64,000 nucleotides of DNA from Novipirellula herctigrandis. Lineage in GTDB: Bacteria > Planctomycetota > Planctomycetia > Pirellulales > Pirellulaceae. Positions 32,601 through 40,705 of the stretch are shown here, in pieces; the stretch's first letter is position 1; every line of letters begins with the position of its first letter. Made by a program: the position numbers and the translations under genes. The stretch is from NCBI GenBank assembly GCA_007859835.1, contig SJPJ01000001.1, positions 3,398,794 through 3,462,793 on the forward strand. Direction: 5' to 3'. The notes under the pieces were generated by a model. The model saw only the letters and a program-made list of their open reading frames with translations, was not told where the DNA came from and searched no databases.

Positions 32601-35572
32601 GCGACTACGCCGAGGGCCTTGCTTGTCTTGACATCCCCCTCGTCACCCATGAGGTCGGCCAGTATGTGGTCTACCCGAATCTTGCCGAGTTGCCGAAATA
32701 CGAATCGACCCCGCTGCGTTCCCCGTCGCTCGAAGTGATCCAGCACGACCTTCGTGAGAAGGGACTACTCGCCGACGCCAGCCGTTTTACCCGTGACTCC
32801 GGCAAGCTCGCCGCCTTGCTCTACAAGGAAGACATCGAGCGCGCGCTGCGAACCAAGGGGCTCGCCGGCATCCAACTCCTCCAGCTCCAGGATTTTCCCG
32901 GACAAAGCACGGCCACCGTGGGCCTGCTGGATGCATTCTGGGACAGCAAGGGCCTGATCACGCCAAAAGCGTTCCGCGAATTCTGCTCCCCTGTCGTCCC
33001 CCTCGTGCGGATGAACAAATTCGTTTGGGAGAACTCCGAGACCTTCGTGGCCAGGTTCGAGCTTGCCAACTTCTCCGAAGCCGCACGGGAAGTGGGATTC
33101 AATGCCTGCTTGGCTACTCCCAGCGGCAAGGCCTTTGCCACAGTACAGTTTGACCCGCGCAAGTACGGAGTCGGTAACGGCCACCCGATCGGTCACCTAG
33201 AAGCGTCCCTCGCCAACCTCACCGAACCCACCCGCCTTGACCTCATTATTGAGGCCTTAGACGGCACTGCGCGAAACACCTGGCCGGTTTGGGTCTATCC
33301 GAAAAAGGCCTCCCTGCCGGAGGTCAGCACCTACCAAACCGTGACCGATGCCTGCCTTGCCGATCTGGCACAGGGCAAGACCGTGCTCCTTTTGCCCCAG
33401 GCAAACACCATCCGCAATCCCGTCCCCGCCCGCTTCATTCCCGTCTTCTGGTCGCCGCTCCACTTCCCCAACCAACCTGGAACACTTGGTGCAACCATCG
33501 ATGCAAAGCACCCACTGTGGAAGAATTTTCCGACCGACACGTATACCAACTGGCAGTGGTGGGAACTGACCGCCGAATCGACCGCCATTGATCTGACCGG
33601 CTTCGATCCCAAAATCGAAAAGCCGTTTCGCTTCATTGACAAGTACAATCGCAACGCAGTGCCGACTGCCATTTTCGAAGCAAGAGTCGGAACCGGCAAA
33701 CTTCTCGTTTGTACCCTCGATGTCACCTCGGATTCTGGGACCCGCATCGTCGCCCGCCAACTGCATCGCGCACTGACCCACTATGCAGGCAGTACCGAAT
33801 TCGAGCCCGCTGCGTCACTCACACCTGAAAGGCTACGCACGCTCTTCCGCGATAGCGGCGGCATCACCGCGGATTCCTCGAGCAGTCATCCGGACTTCCC
33901 TGCCGACCTTGCGATCGACGGCGACCCGGCAACCATCTGGCACTCCGAATGGCGCGACGCGAACAGGGCATTTCCGATCACCTTCACCCTTGACCTGCAG
34001 CAGCCCACCGAGCTTGCCGGCCTGCGCCTGCGCAACCGCGCCGGCAACCAAAACGGGCGTATCCGCGACTTCCGAATCGACGTGTCTCTCGACAACCAGC
34101 GCTGGCGTTCGTGCGGCGATTCGTCGCTCCCCAATGGTCCGGATGTTGAGAGCGTCAAGTTTGAGGAGCCGGTCGAGGCCCGATACGTGCGCATCAGCGC
34201 CACATCCAGTCATGCCGGCCCTGTGTTCGCCAGCCTCGCCGAAGTCGAACCGATCCCTGCTGATTCCGGCGATGTACGCGACCTGGGGATTGTCCCGGGC
34301 TTCAACGACAAACCCAACATCGTGTGGATCATGGCCGAAGACATAAGCACGGAACTCTCGTGCTATGGTCACCCGGCGGTGAAGACACCCAATCTTGACG
34401 CCCTGGCCCGACAAGGGGCGCGGTATACGCAAGCCTTCTGCACGGCTCCATCCTGTACGCCATCTCGCAATGCGATGATGACCGGCGTTTACCAGACACG
34501 GACCGACACGCAAGATCAGAGACGACGTGGCGTCATACTGCCGGAAGGGATGAAGCCGATTACACACCTGCTGCGCGAGGCAGGCTATTTCACCGCCTTG
34601 GGGTGTGGGTACTCCACAAAGACAGACCTCAATTTCGAGGCCGAGCCCCTTTTCGATGGTAGAGACTGGTCACAACGAAAGAAGGGCCAGCCCTTCTTCG
34701 CTCAGATTACCCTGAACATATCGCACCGACAGCCGAAGGAAGGCTGGGCTCCCGTACGAGGGGCGTCCGAGCATCCGGTCAAGCTGGATGAAGTCGAGCT
34801 CCCACCCTATTTCCCCGATCACCCGGTCTGCAGGCAAGACTGGGCGGAGTACCTCGATTCCATCGAGAAGGTCGACAGCCAAGTGGCTGCCATCCTTGAG
34901 CGTCTGAGGACCGAGGGCATTGAGGATAACACGATTGTGATCTTCATCGGCGACAACGGTCGCTGCCATTTGCGCGGGAAATGCTGGCTCTACGACGGAG
35001 GCATCCATGTGCCTCTGATCATACGCTGGCCTGGCGCCATTAAGTCTGGAATGGTCAACGATGACATGGTCAGCATGATCGACATTTCGGCAACGATCCT
35101 GGATATTGCAGGAGCAGAGTTGCCAACCTATCTCGACGGTCACTCAATTCTCGGGGAGAGAGCGAAGAAAAGAGATCACATCTTTGCCGCGCGGGACCTT
35201 GTAGACGAAGTCATGGATCACATCCGTTGTGTACGAACCAAGCGGTTCAAATACATACGAAATTACACGCCAGAAAACGGCTATCGCGAGTGTAGTTACG
35301 TTCAGAACTACCGACCTATGCTGGCTGTCATCAGAGACCTCCACGCACGAGACGAACTCACGGAGGCACAGCAGTTGATTCTCGCTGAAACGAAACCCGA
35401 AGAAGAACTCTACGACGTGCAGGACGATCCGCACGAGCTCAGCAACCTGGCTCAATCCCCGAAGCATCAGAAAACGCTTGCTGAGCTGCGAGTTCGATTG
35501 GATGAATGGATAGCCGATACGAAAGACAAGGGCGTGTGGTCAAAAAAGTCGAACGAGTATTTAGGTCGGTGA
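29681..35572 (+). CDS. Multi-domain sulfatase - GH2 glycosidase - F5/8C - sulfatase
   Basis: One open frame of 1963 aa from the ATG at 29681 (AGGTGA five nt upstream; signal peptide 1-25). Domains: S1 sulfatase 1 (about 45-490; ITDDYG, Cys102 in CSASR, TADNGG); GH2 glycosidase (about 513-1120; YQREITIP and ESRVWIDKKPVG in the sugar-binding domain, presumed acid/base Glu904 in LGNE, nucleophile Glu991 in THEVGQ); a GH2-associated region (about 1120-1385); F5/8C/CBM32-like lectin (about 1397-1523; AIDGDPATIWHS, ARYVRISA); sulfatase 2 (about 1544-1940; AEDIS, Cys1592 in CTPSR, GDNGRCH). Each catalytic set looks intact. The last ~12 residues (VWSKKSNEYLGR) are encoded by the inserted element at 35533, so the native C-terminus is lost. 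It probably desulfates and cleaves a sulfated polysaccharide. Confidence 0.88.
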   Translation: MARDVGIVAIGLVMAMSLSSIAVERADLPGTGRGASDKSDSSAQNQPNIIFFITDDYGWQDTSEPMWEEQTDLNKTFRTPNMERLARRGVKLTNAYTSCSVCSASRISILTGQNPVRHGTTFITGTPGKNTKTMRSAMQDLDGIQKGDVLLPELLRKASYRTVCIGKSHFGREDSFGADPLNLGFDRKHYANHHGSPIGKSCGGRDAYHVERTGQQVHLTEALTLEAKNEISAAVNDGKPFFLYLSHYAIHTPILEDPRFKKNYPNLEGTQRAYATLIEGVDKSLGDIVDHVETLGIAKNTLIIWTADNGGLVNNVPLRGLKNDAYEGGHRVPNIVAWGAQDVASQWQRHLPLTPGRVDHRPYIHTDWMPTLLRLTGAAHPKPELLDGYDITDLLSGREEVARPELFFWHEPNFWAHSGPESSIREGSWKLIYLYDKSAWELYDLTQDIGERTNQANRHPEVVSRLARKLIDHLDQNGANYPIDVATGKELPPRLTSYVPPAIRPPGTQPGGPVDLSGQWRFVLDPEDLGLRSGSHTLHFPDTIHLPGTTAAQGKGRALKMELRMDKETMNRLRERHPYIGPAWYQREITIPADWSGQDILLTLERVLWESRVWIDKKPVGNPQRSLSVPHRYDLTSHVKPGETHTLTMRIDNRQIVDIGNIGHAYTAGTQTIWNGVLGELKLEALPKSRIEHVELSTKADGRLTVNAHGRFRSAQKLIASVDGVAIATAPASGGDVSLSGQSHDAKPWSELSPALHELTVSLIAPDGTILHTLTRRFGFREFTAEGRDLRINGTRTFLRGNLECAIFPQTGHPDVEGPQWEKIMRTSRDYGLNHLRFHSWCPPEAAFESADRHGIYLQVELPNWTFSMGGKPAVDAFFLAEGERIFREYGHHPSFVMFSLGNELKGDLEAMDRLVERFRTMAPGILFTSTTFAFSPRGSLPGPADDFFISQRTQSGWVRGQGFLNATFPSTDSDYAEGLACLDIPLVTHEVGQYVVYPNLAELPKYESTPLRSPSLEVIQHDLREKGLLADASRFTRDSGKLAALLYKEDIERALRTKGLAGIQLLQLQDFPGQSTATVGLLDAFWDSKGLITPKAFREFCSPVVPLVRMNKFVWENSETFVARFELANFSEAAREVGFNACLATPSGKAFATVQFDPRKYGVGNGHPIGHLEASLANLTEPTRLDLIIEALDGTARNTWPVWVYPKKASLPEVSTYQTVTDACLADLAQGKTVLLLPQANTIRNPVPARFIPVFWSPLHFPNQPGTLGATIDAKHPLWKNFPTDTYTNWQWWELTAESTAIDLTGFDPKIEKPFRFIDKYNRNAVPTAIFEARVGTGKLLVCTLDVTSDSGTRIVARQLHRALTHYAGSTEFEPAASLTPERLRTLFRDSGGITADSSSSHPDFPADLAIDGDPATIWHSEWRDANRAFPITFTLDLQQPTELAGLRLRNRAGNQNGRIRDFRIDVSLDNQRWRSCGDSSLPNGPDVESVKFEEPVEARYVRISATSSHAGPVFASLAEVEPIPADSGDVRDLGIVPGFNDKPNIVWIMAEDISTELSCYGHPAVKTPNLDALARQGARYTQAFCTAPSCTPSRNAMMTGVYQTRTDTQDQRRRGVILPEGMKPITHLLREAGYFTALGCGYSTKTDLNFEAEPLFDGRDWSQRKKGQPFFAQITLNISHRQPKEGWAPVRGASEHPVKLDEVELPPYFPDHPVCRQDWAEYLDSIEKVDSQVAAILERLRTEGIEDNTIVIFIGDNGRCHLRGKCWLYDGGIHVPLIIRWPGAIKSGMVNDDMVSMIDISATILDIAGAELPTYLDGHSILGERAKKRDHIFAARDLVDEVMDHIRCVRTKRFKYIRNYTPENGYRECSYVQNYRPMLAVIRDLHARDELTEAQQLILAETKPEEELYDVQDDPHELSNLAQSPKHQKTLAELRVRLDEWIADTKDKGVWSKKSNEYLGR

Positions 35573-36545
35573 AATCGGAGGTTGGTTTGCCATAGAAGGT
35601 CGAATTCTTGATCGAGATCGAGCCCATATTCATCGGTGCCTTTAAAAACCGGTTCAAAACGGCCGCACCGCGCAACAGATTTCAAACCGATTGTCTTGAA
35701 ACCGGAGTGCTGCGAGTGAGTGAATGCCGATCGAATTATGCAGCGCGTCGATACGATCGAAGCAAGCCACCAAGACGCTCGATTGGTTCGATCTTGGCAC
35801 CCATGTCAGGCGGACGATCTATCGGCACGATCAGCACGTTGCCCAATCCTTGGTAGTTTCTTTCAGTGTGATAGTGAACGAGGAAACCCCGAACAGCTCT
35901 ACGGGTTGCGTTCTCACCAAAGAGAATCAGTTTGTAAAGGCACTCGGATTTCAAAGATTCAAAAAACCGCTCTAAGTTTGCGTTCAAGTTCGCACTCTTG
36001 GCCGGCCATCTCTCTTCTCTTTGCGATCGGAGCAGTTCCATTTTTTGGCAACCAATTGACGATGCCAACGGAGGATTGTACCCGGTGTGAACAGAGTCCC
36101 AAACTGCTCGAGTATTTTGCTTCCGAGAACCTTGCCTTTGACTGCCAAACGACGCCGCTGATCATCGGTCGGCAAGATTCGCTTCTTGCCGAACTGCTCT
36201 TTGAGAACGGCATTCTCGATGCGAAGGTACGCGATGACTTCTTGTTGTTGTCGATTGATCCAACTAGCAAGAATGATCAGCATCAACTGTCGCGGTTGTG
36301 GAATGAACTTCATCCGCGTCTCGGTAGTCTGGCAAATCCGAGACGATCATTGGTGTGAGAAGAAATGTAAACCAGCATTGACAAGCTTCGGAGCGATCAG
36401 AGTTTGTAGCTGGTCCAGCGAGAACGGTTGCGGGAAGATTGTGGACGCGATTAAGCATGTCAATTCAGCTGAGTTACATTGCTCACAGAACATAAATTCT
36501 TGTTTTTCTTGTGTCGAATGGTCGGCTGAGTTTATTTCCCCCACG
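35533..36545. mobile_element. Non-autonomous integrase-derived element, copy 2
   Basis: Homologous to 26438-27453 with the same left end and the same internal deletion. The minus strand encodes the N-terminal part of the integrase (MKF at 36313) and, in another frame, its C-terminal part (35736-35990). It was inserted into the 3' end of the multi-domain sulfatase gene on the left, and its right edge abuts a truncated minus-strand gene. The right end is more diverged than in copy 1. Confidence 0.75.
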
Positions 36546-36554
36546 CGTCAGGCT

Positions 36555-36950
36555 TCATCTTTTGATGGGCCCAATAGCAGGAAGGACAAAGCCGATGCCA
36601 TTCTCCAACATCGTCGTCTTCAAGCCATCAAACTCTTTGTAAACCGTCGGCCCGAGGTTACCGTAAGAAACGATAAAACGGCAGGCTTGTTTCGCATTTG
36701 GAACCACATAAGTAATCGGTATCCGTACCTTTCTTCCGTTTTCAAAATCGCAGAGAGTAATCTCTACTATTTTTTGCTGAGTTGGCGGGGTGGTCGCCAC
36801 CGGATGCCAATCTCGCAAGACTTCCAGTTCTAGCAAAGAGACATCCTTCATCTCGTCCATGTTGTAGATGGATGCTGTTTGCCCGTAGGCAAAACTGGAT
36901 GCAATGCCGAGACTCAGGAATATAACTTTGATGAATCGTTGATACTGCAA
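36555..36950 (-). pseudogene. N-terminal part of a secreted hydrolase-like protein, truncated by element
   Basis: From a TTG at 36950 with GAGGA upstream, a signal peptide (FIKVIFLSLGIASSFAYG) is followed by WHPVATTPPTQQKIVEITLC and IPITYVVPNAKQACRFIVSYG, then the frame stops after GFVLPAIGPIKR beside the inserted element. This resembles the start of a longer secreted planctomycete protein of the alpha/beta-hydrolase or PhoPQ-type group (recognised only tentatively). At about 131 aa it is surely incomplete. Its start lies 37 bp after the tandem-esterase gene, so it was the last gene of the minus-strand array. Confidence 0.5.
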
Positions 36951-36987
36951 TTGCTTAGTCCTCAGGAAACGTACGGAAAGAGTCTCT

Positions 36988-38673
36988 CTATTCTCCCCTT
37001 GAAAATCCAAGCATCCAGTCGACCAGTTCCACTGAACTGAAGACCGCCGCATTTCCTGCAGCATGATCCGCTCCAGGAAATTCCGTGTACTTCACATGTT
37101 TGTTCCCCGCAGCTCGCAGGCGTTCCACCATCCGTTTGATTCCGGCTACCCTGTCTTTCTTGTCGTCTCCACCAACCATGCCCCAAATCGGCAAATCAAC
37201 AAGACTCGCGACATCGCCGCTATCGCCAATCGGAATACCGCTGGGCGACGCTGCCGCAAAACGATCGGCCGACTCATTTATCCAGGCCCAAGTTCCATAG
37301 CCACCCATGCTGTGCCCCATCACATAGATACGATTCGTGTCAACCTCTGGGTGGTTCTCCAAAATGTAATCGAGCATCGTATTCAACGATTCCACACGCC
37401 AGGTATCTGCTGTGTTCGGCTCCAGCAAAATCAAATCTCTCCCAGCAAGTTCCGCCAAAGCGAGTGCCTTCACCTCCGCTGATCTCGCAAGCTGCTCTTG
37501 CAAACTCATGTTCCTTCCGCCCGCGCCATGCAACGAAATAAGCAACGGCAATTTTCCCTTGGGCCTGTTCGCCGGGTACGCCATAAAGGCGATCTTCTTG
37601 AGCTTGCCGAACGGTTGATGCAATGGTTCAGGCCACTCAACCAACTCAACATCAACTTGCTTGAATCGATCGTTGATCTCCTGCAGCGTCTTATTGATGT
37701 CAGTACTCACCAACTTGCCCGACCGCTTTTGCTTGAATAACCAATCCCAGACATGATCGGTCTTGTCCGGTCGATTCGAAGCGTACTCAGTCAAATAGCC
37801 TTTGTCGGGATCGTCGCCGGTGTAGTTGAAGGCGAGACTGTTGGATCCGTGCCCGACACCCGTGACGGTGGTGAACTTGGCGTTGGCGCCCAATTTCTTG
37901 AGCCGCTCGAACGGATGGCGTGAGCCACCGTAGTCGACGACTTTGTCGTCGTTGCCATGGAAGATCCAGAGCGGCACGTCTTTGATACGTTTGGCGTCGA
38001 GCCAGGGAAAAAAACCGCCGGCCGAGGGGATGGCAGCGGCGAAGCGGTCCGGGTGCTGATAGACGGCGGCGAAGGTTCCAAAGCCGCCCATGGAATGGCC
38101 GAGGCAATAGACGCGGTCGGCGTCAATCTTGTATTTCACGCTGAGTTCGGTGTCGATGTACTCGAAAACCTTGCCGAGCACGCCGTCTTTGATGCGCGGG
38201 TCATCGGGGTTTTTGGCGACGTCGGCGGCAAGTTCAAGCGCACGCTGGCCGAACTTGCGCATGCCCTCGGGAATCTCTTCCAGAGTGACCGTGCCGTGCT
38301 CGGGCAGGATGCTGTGCTCGGCAGCGGGATCAAACCAGGATGTGGGCGACTGCGGAGCAAGCACAAAGCAGGGATGCTTGCGTCGGAGTTCTTCATCAGC
38401 CAGCCACTCGTTCCAGTTGCGCAGACTTTTGATGTTCTGCAAACCTTTCCCACCTGCGCCGTGCAGGCTCAGGATCAGTGGGTAGGTCCTGTCCGGGTCG
38501 AAGTCGATGGGTTTCAGCAGGCGGTACTTGACGCCTTTGAACTCACCGGGCTTGTAAAGGGCAAGGGTCTCGGGAGAGACCGCAGGCTTGGGGCCGCGCT
38601 GGTTTTGCGCGAAGGTGACGGAGAAAGTCGTGGTCGAGAGGACCAGAGCAGCGACAAGTAAGTGAATTCGCAT
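36988..38673 (-). CDS. Secreted tandem alpha/beta-hydrolase (two esterase domains)
   Basis: 561 aa with signal peptide 1-22 and two consecutive alpha/beta-hydrolase domains. Domain 1 (about 45-315) has an oxyanion-type LILSLHGAGG, nucleophile Ser194 in GHSMGGFG, Asp near 242 (FHGNDDKVVD) and His275 (GVGHG). Domain 2 (about 340-561) repeats these as LLISLHGAGG, Ser455 in GHSMGGYG, GGDDKKD and PGADHAAG. Both look catalytically complete. Each resembles CE1/phospholipase-carboxylesterase-type enzymes that remove acyl groups from polysaccharides. The first half is more GC-rich in third positions than the second, so the halves may have different histories rather than being a recent duplication. It follows two sulfatase genes in the array. 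Confidence 0.85.
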   Translation of the reverse strand: MRIHLLVAALVLSTTTFSVTFAQNQRGPKPAVSPETLALYKPGEFKGVKYRLLKPIDFDPDRTYPLILSLHGAGGKGLQNIKSLRNWNEWLADEELRRKHPCFVLAPQSPTSWFDPAAEHSILPEHGTVTLEEIPEGMRKFGQRALELAADVAKNPDDPRIKDGVLGKVFEYIDTELSVKYKIDADRVYCLGHSMGGFGTFAAVYQHPDRFAAAIPSAGGFFPWLDAKRIKDVPLWIFHGNDDKVVDYGGSRHPFERLKKLGANAKFTTVTGVGHGSNSLAFNYTGDDPDKGYLTEYASNRPDKTDHVWDWLFKQKRSGKLVSTDINKTLQEINDRFKQVDVELVEWPEPLHQPFGKLKKIAFMAYPANRPKGKLPLLISLHGAGGRNMSLQEQLARSAEVKALALAELAGRDLILLEPNTADTWRVESLNTMLDYILENHPEVDTNRIYVMGHSMGGYGTWAWINESADRFAAASPSGIPIGDSGDVASLVDLPIWGMVGGDDKKDRVAGIKRMVERLRAAGNKHVKYTEFPGADHAAGNAAVFSSVELVDWMLGFSRGE

Positions 38674-38810
38674 GAAGTTGTTCTCTGTATGAAGTTAAGC
38701 ATCCCACATCCCCATAGCTTCTTGTTTCTTGCGTACCATGGGGTTGCTCCTTCCGATTCAAGTAGAATCCAATGCAACCAGTTACACAAATCTTCTTGCA
38801 GGCCCTGGGA

Positions 38811-40571
38811 CTATTTATCGGAGTCTTTCTGATTGTTTGATTTGGCTTTTTTGCGAGCCTTTTTACGCGCTGCGCGTTCCGCTTTCTTTTTTGCTTTGTC
38901 GTCGGGAGCTGGTTCATCCGTCACTCCCAGCTCTTGCTTCAACGCTTGTGGCACCGTTACCGTTTTGCCTTTGATTTCGAGTTGTTTGACGATTTCGATT
39001 TGTTTGTCGATCTGGCCGGGTTCAGCCGCGTTCCCTCCGGGGATGAACTCTCCAAAAGGACGACCAATGACTTCGAGGTCCTGCTGCATGAGATTGCGCA
39101 TCTCTTTCATGCGAGTGGCCTGAGCGTTTTTATAAGCCACGTTCTTCATTTCTTTCGGATCCCGCTGCAGGTGGTAGAGTTGATCTTCGTCAAAGAAGCC
39201 GGGGCGATCTGCCCCTCTGACTCCGATGCCTAGACGTCCAATGTAGGACATGGCTTTGGGTAAGTTGTTCGGCGTGGCTTTCTTAATGGCAGCGATCTGT
39301 TCTTTGGTGTGGCGAACGGCAATGTAGGACCAATCTTTCGTGACTGTTGCCCTCGCGGCTCCCATTTCGAGATAAAGATGATCCCGCCAATCTTCGGCTT
39401 GTCCGTCCTTGAAAAGAGGGGTGAGACTCTGTCCATCGATCCGGTAAGAGTTCGGTTTCTCTGCTTCACCCAAGTCGAAGAAAGTCGGTACGAGGTCGAT
39501 ATTCTGCACGAGTTCTTCACACACTTGCCCTGCGGCGATTCCGTTTGGCCAACGCATGATCATGGGCACCTGGCAACCACCGTGTGAAAAGACGGATCCT
39601 TTGCCATCGCGACCATGATCCGGCGCAAAAATCACCAGCGTGTTGTCATCGATTCCGAGTTCCTTGAGCTTTCGGAAAATCGCTCCGAGCGAATCGTCGA
39701 TCCACGCTTCACCAGCCACATGGCTGTCGGGATCGAAACCTTTTTCAGTGATTGTTTCGAGAAGCTCTGCGCGAGGTGTCATGACCTCTGGAAGGCTTCG
39801 GGCTTCTCCCTCTCCGGTGATGAGCGGGTGATCCATGGATTTTCGCCAGGACTTGTCCGGCCCGTGCAGCAGGGTGCTGCAAAGATGAAGATAGAAAGGG
39901 CCGTCCTTGTTTTCTTCAATGAATTCCAGAGCGGCCACCGTCGTCCATTCAGGGTTGTGCGAGGAATAGGGCGAGTGGATGTTTTCCGGGTAGACGTTCT
40001 TTGCCCAGGAAAAGCCCAGCGTTTGGAGGTAACGACGCATCCAGAGTTCGTTGTGTTTGAACTGAGCCGAGGTTTCGGGCCCAGGACTCGCGTCTTTGGG
40101 AATGTTGATCCATTTGTCTTTCCCTTTGTAAAACTCTGGAAAATCCAAATCTGAAGTGAGGTGAAATTTCCCAACGAATCCGGTGGTGTAGCCGGCTTCA
40201 CGGAGAACATTTCCAACGTTCATATTGTCGCGTTCCAGTGCGACATTGAAATTGGGAAGCCCCTGATTCTCTTTGCCGCCGACCGCTTCGGCGTAACGAT
40301 TGCTATGCGAGTTACCCGCAAACCGACCGGTCAGGAAGGTGTATCGAGAAGGAGTACAAACCGAGCTGCTGACGTAGGCGCGAGTGAACTTCATCCCTTC
40401 CTTTGCCATGCGGTCGAGATTGGGAGTGTAGGTATCGCCCCCAAATGCGGCGATGCTCGAAGGGTTCTGATCGTCGATCAGAAACATGATGATGTTAGGA
40501 CGCTCTCCGCGAGCGACTGAAGCAAACATTGCCGACAAACAGAAGATCGAAAATGTAGTAAAGGTTTTCAT
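38811..40571 (-). CDS. Sulfatase (S1 family) with Lys/Arg-rich C-terminal tail
   Basis: 586 aa. Signal peptide 1-22, metal-binding LIDDQNPSS (31-39), formylglycine site Cys72 in CTPSR, GKFHLTSD, and the catalytic-domain motif APDHGRDG. It belongs to the choline-/iduronate-sulfatase-like branch of S1. The final ~45 residues form a highly charged Ala/Lys/Arg/Glu helix (KAKKKAERAARKKARKKAKS), similar in kind to the tail of the upstream sulfatase at 40706-42139. The tail could anchor the enzyme to an acidic polymer or to the cell surface; this is inference. A palindromic repeat (40613-40681) separates it from the preceding gene. Confidence 0.92.
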   Translation of the reverse strand: MKTFTTFSIFCLSAMFASVARGERPNIIMFLIDDQNPSSIAAFGGDTYTPNLDRMAKEGMKFTRAYVSSSVCTPSRYTFLTGRFAGNSHSNRYAEAVGGKENQGLPNFNVALERDNMNVGNVLREAGYTTGFVGKFHLTSDLDFPEFYKGKDKWINIPKDASPGPETSAQFKHNELWMRRYLQTLGFSWAKNVYPENIHSPYSSHNPEWTTVAALEFIEENKDGPFYLHLCSTLLHGPDKSWRKSMDHPLITGEGEARSLPEVMTPRAELLETITEKGFDPDSHVAGEAWIDDSLGAIFRKLKELGIDDNTLVIFAPDHGRDGKGSVFSHGGCQVPMIMRWPNGIAAGQVCEELVQNIDLVPTFFDLGEAEKPNSYRIDGQSLTPLFKDGQAEDWRDHLYLEMGAARATVTKDWSYIAVRHTKEQIAAIKKATPNNLPKAMSYIGRLGIGVRGADRPGFFDEDQLYHLQRDPKEMKNVAYKNAQATRMKEMRNLMQQDLEVIGRPFGEFIPGGNAAEPGQIDKQIEIVKQLEIKGKTVTVPQALKQELGVTDEPAPDDKAKKKAERAARKKARKKAKSNNQKDSDK

Positions 40572-40612
40572 GGTGTTATTTTTGGCTAAGGATCGTCGTG
40601 GAAATTGCTGTC

Positions 40613-40681
40613 GTAGCGGAACTCGTCAAGAGTTTCGGCCAGACACTGAAAATGCCCAAAAGTCTTGACGACTTCCGCTAC
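40613..40681. repeat. Palindromic repeat, core-only relative of 4335-4597
   Basis: The inverted arms (about 40613-40639 and 40656-40681) carry GTAGCGGAACTCGTCAAGAG and its near-complement, matching unit 2 at 4501-4568 but without the CTAG-bounded outer arms. It lies between two sulfatase genes and may reduce read-through. Confidence 0.7.
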
Positions 40682-40705
40682 AAAAGCGGGCTTCCTACAA
40701 GCGGA

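Noticed and set aside
33257-34567. Several minus-strand frames opposite the multi-domain sulfatase
   Set aside because: They coincide with the GC-rich part of a gene with strong domain evidence and have no features of their own.
38718-38762. 14-codon minus-strand frame MVRKKQEAMGMWDA with GGAGG-like site upstream
   Set aside because: Too short to distinguish from chance; no relation to neighbours.
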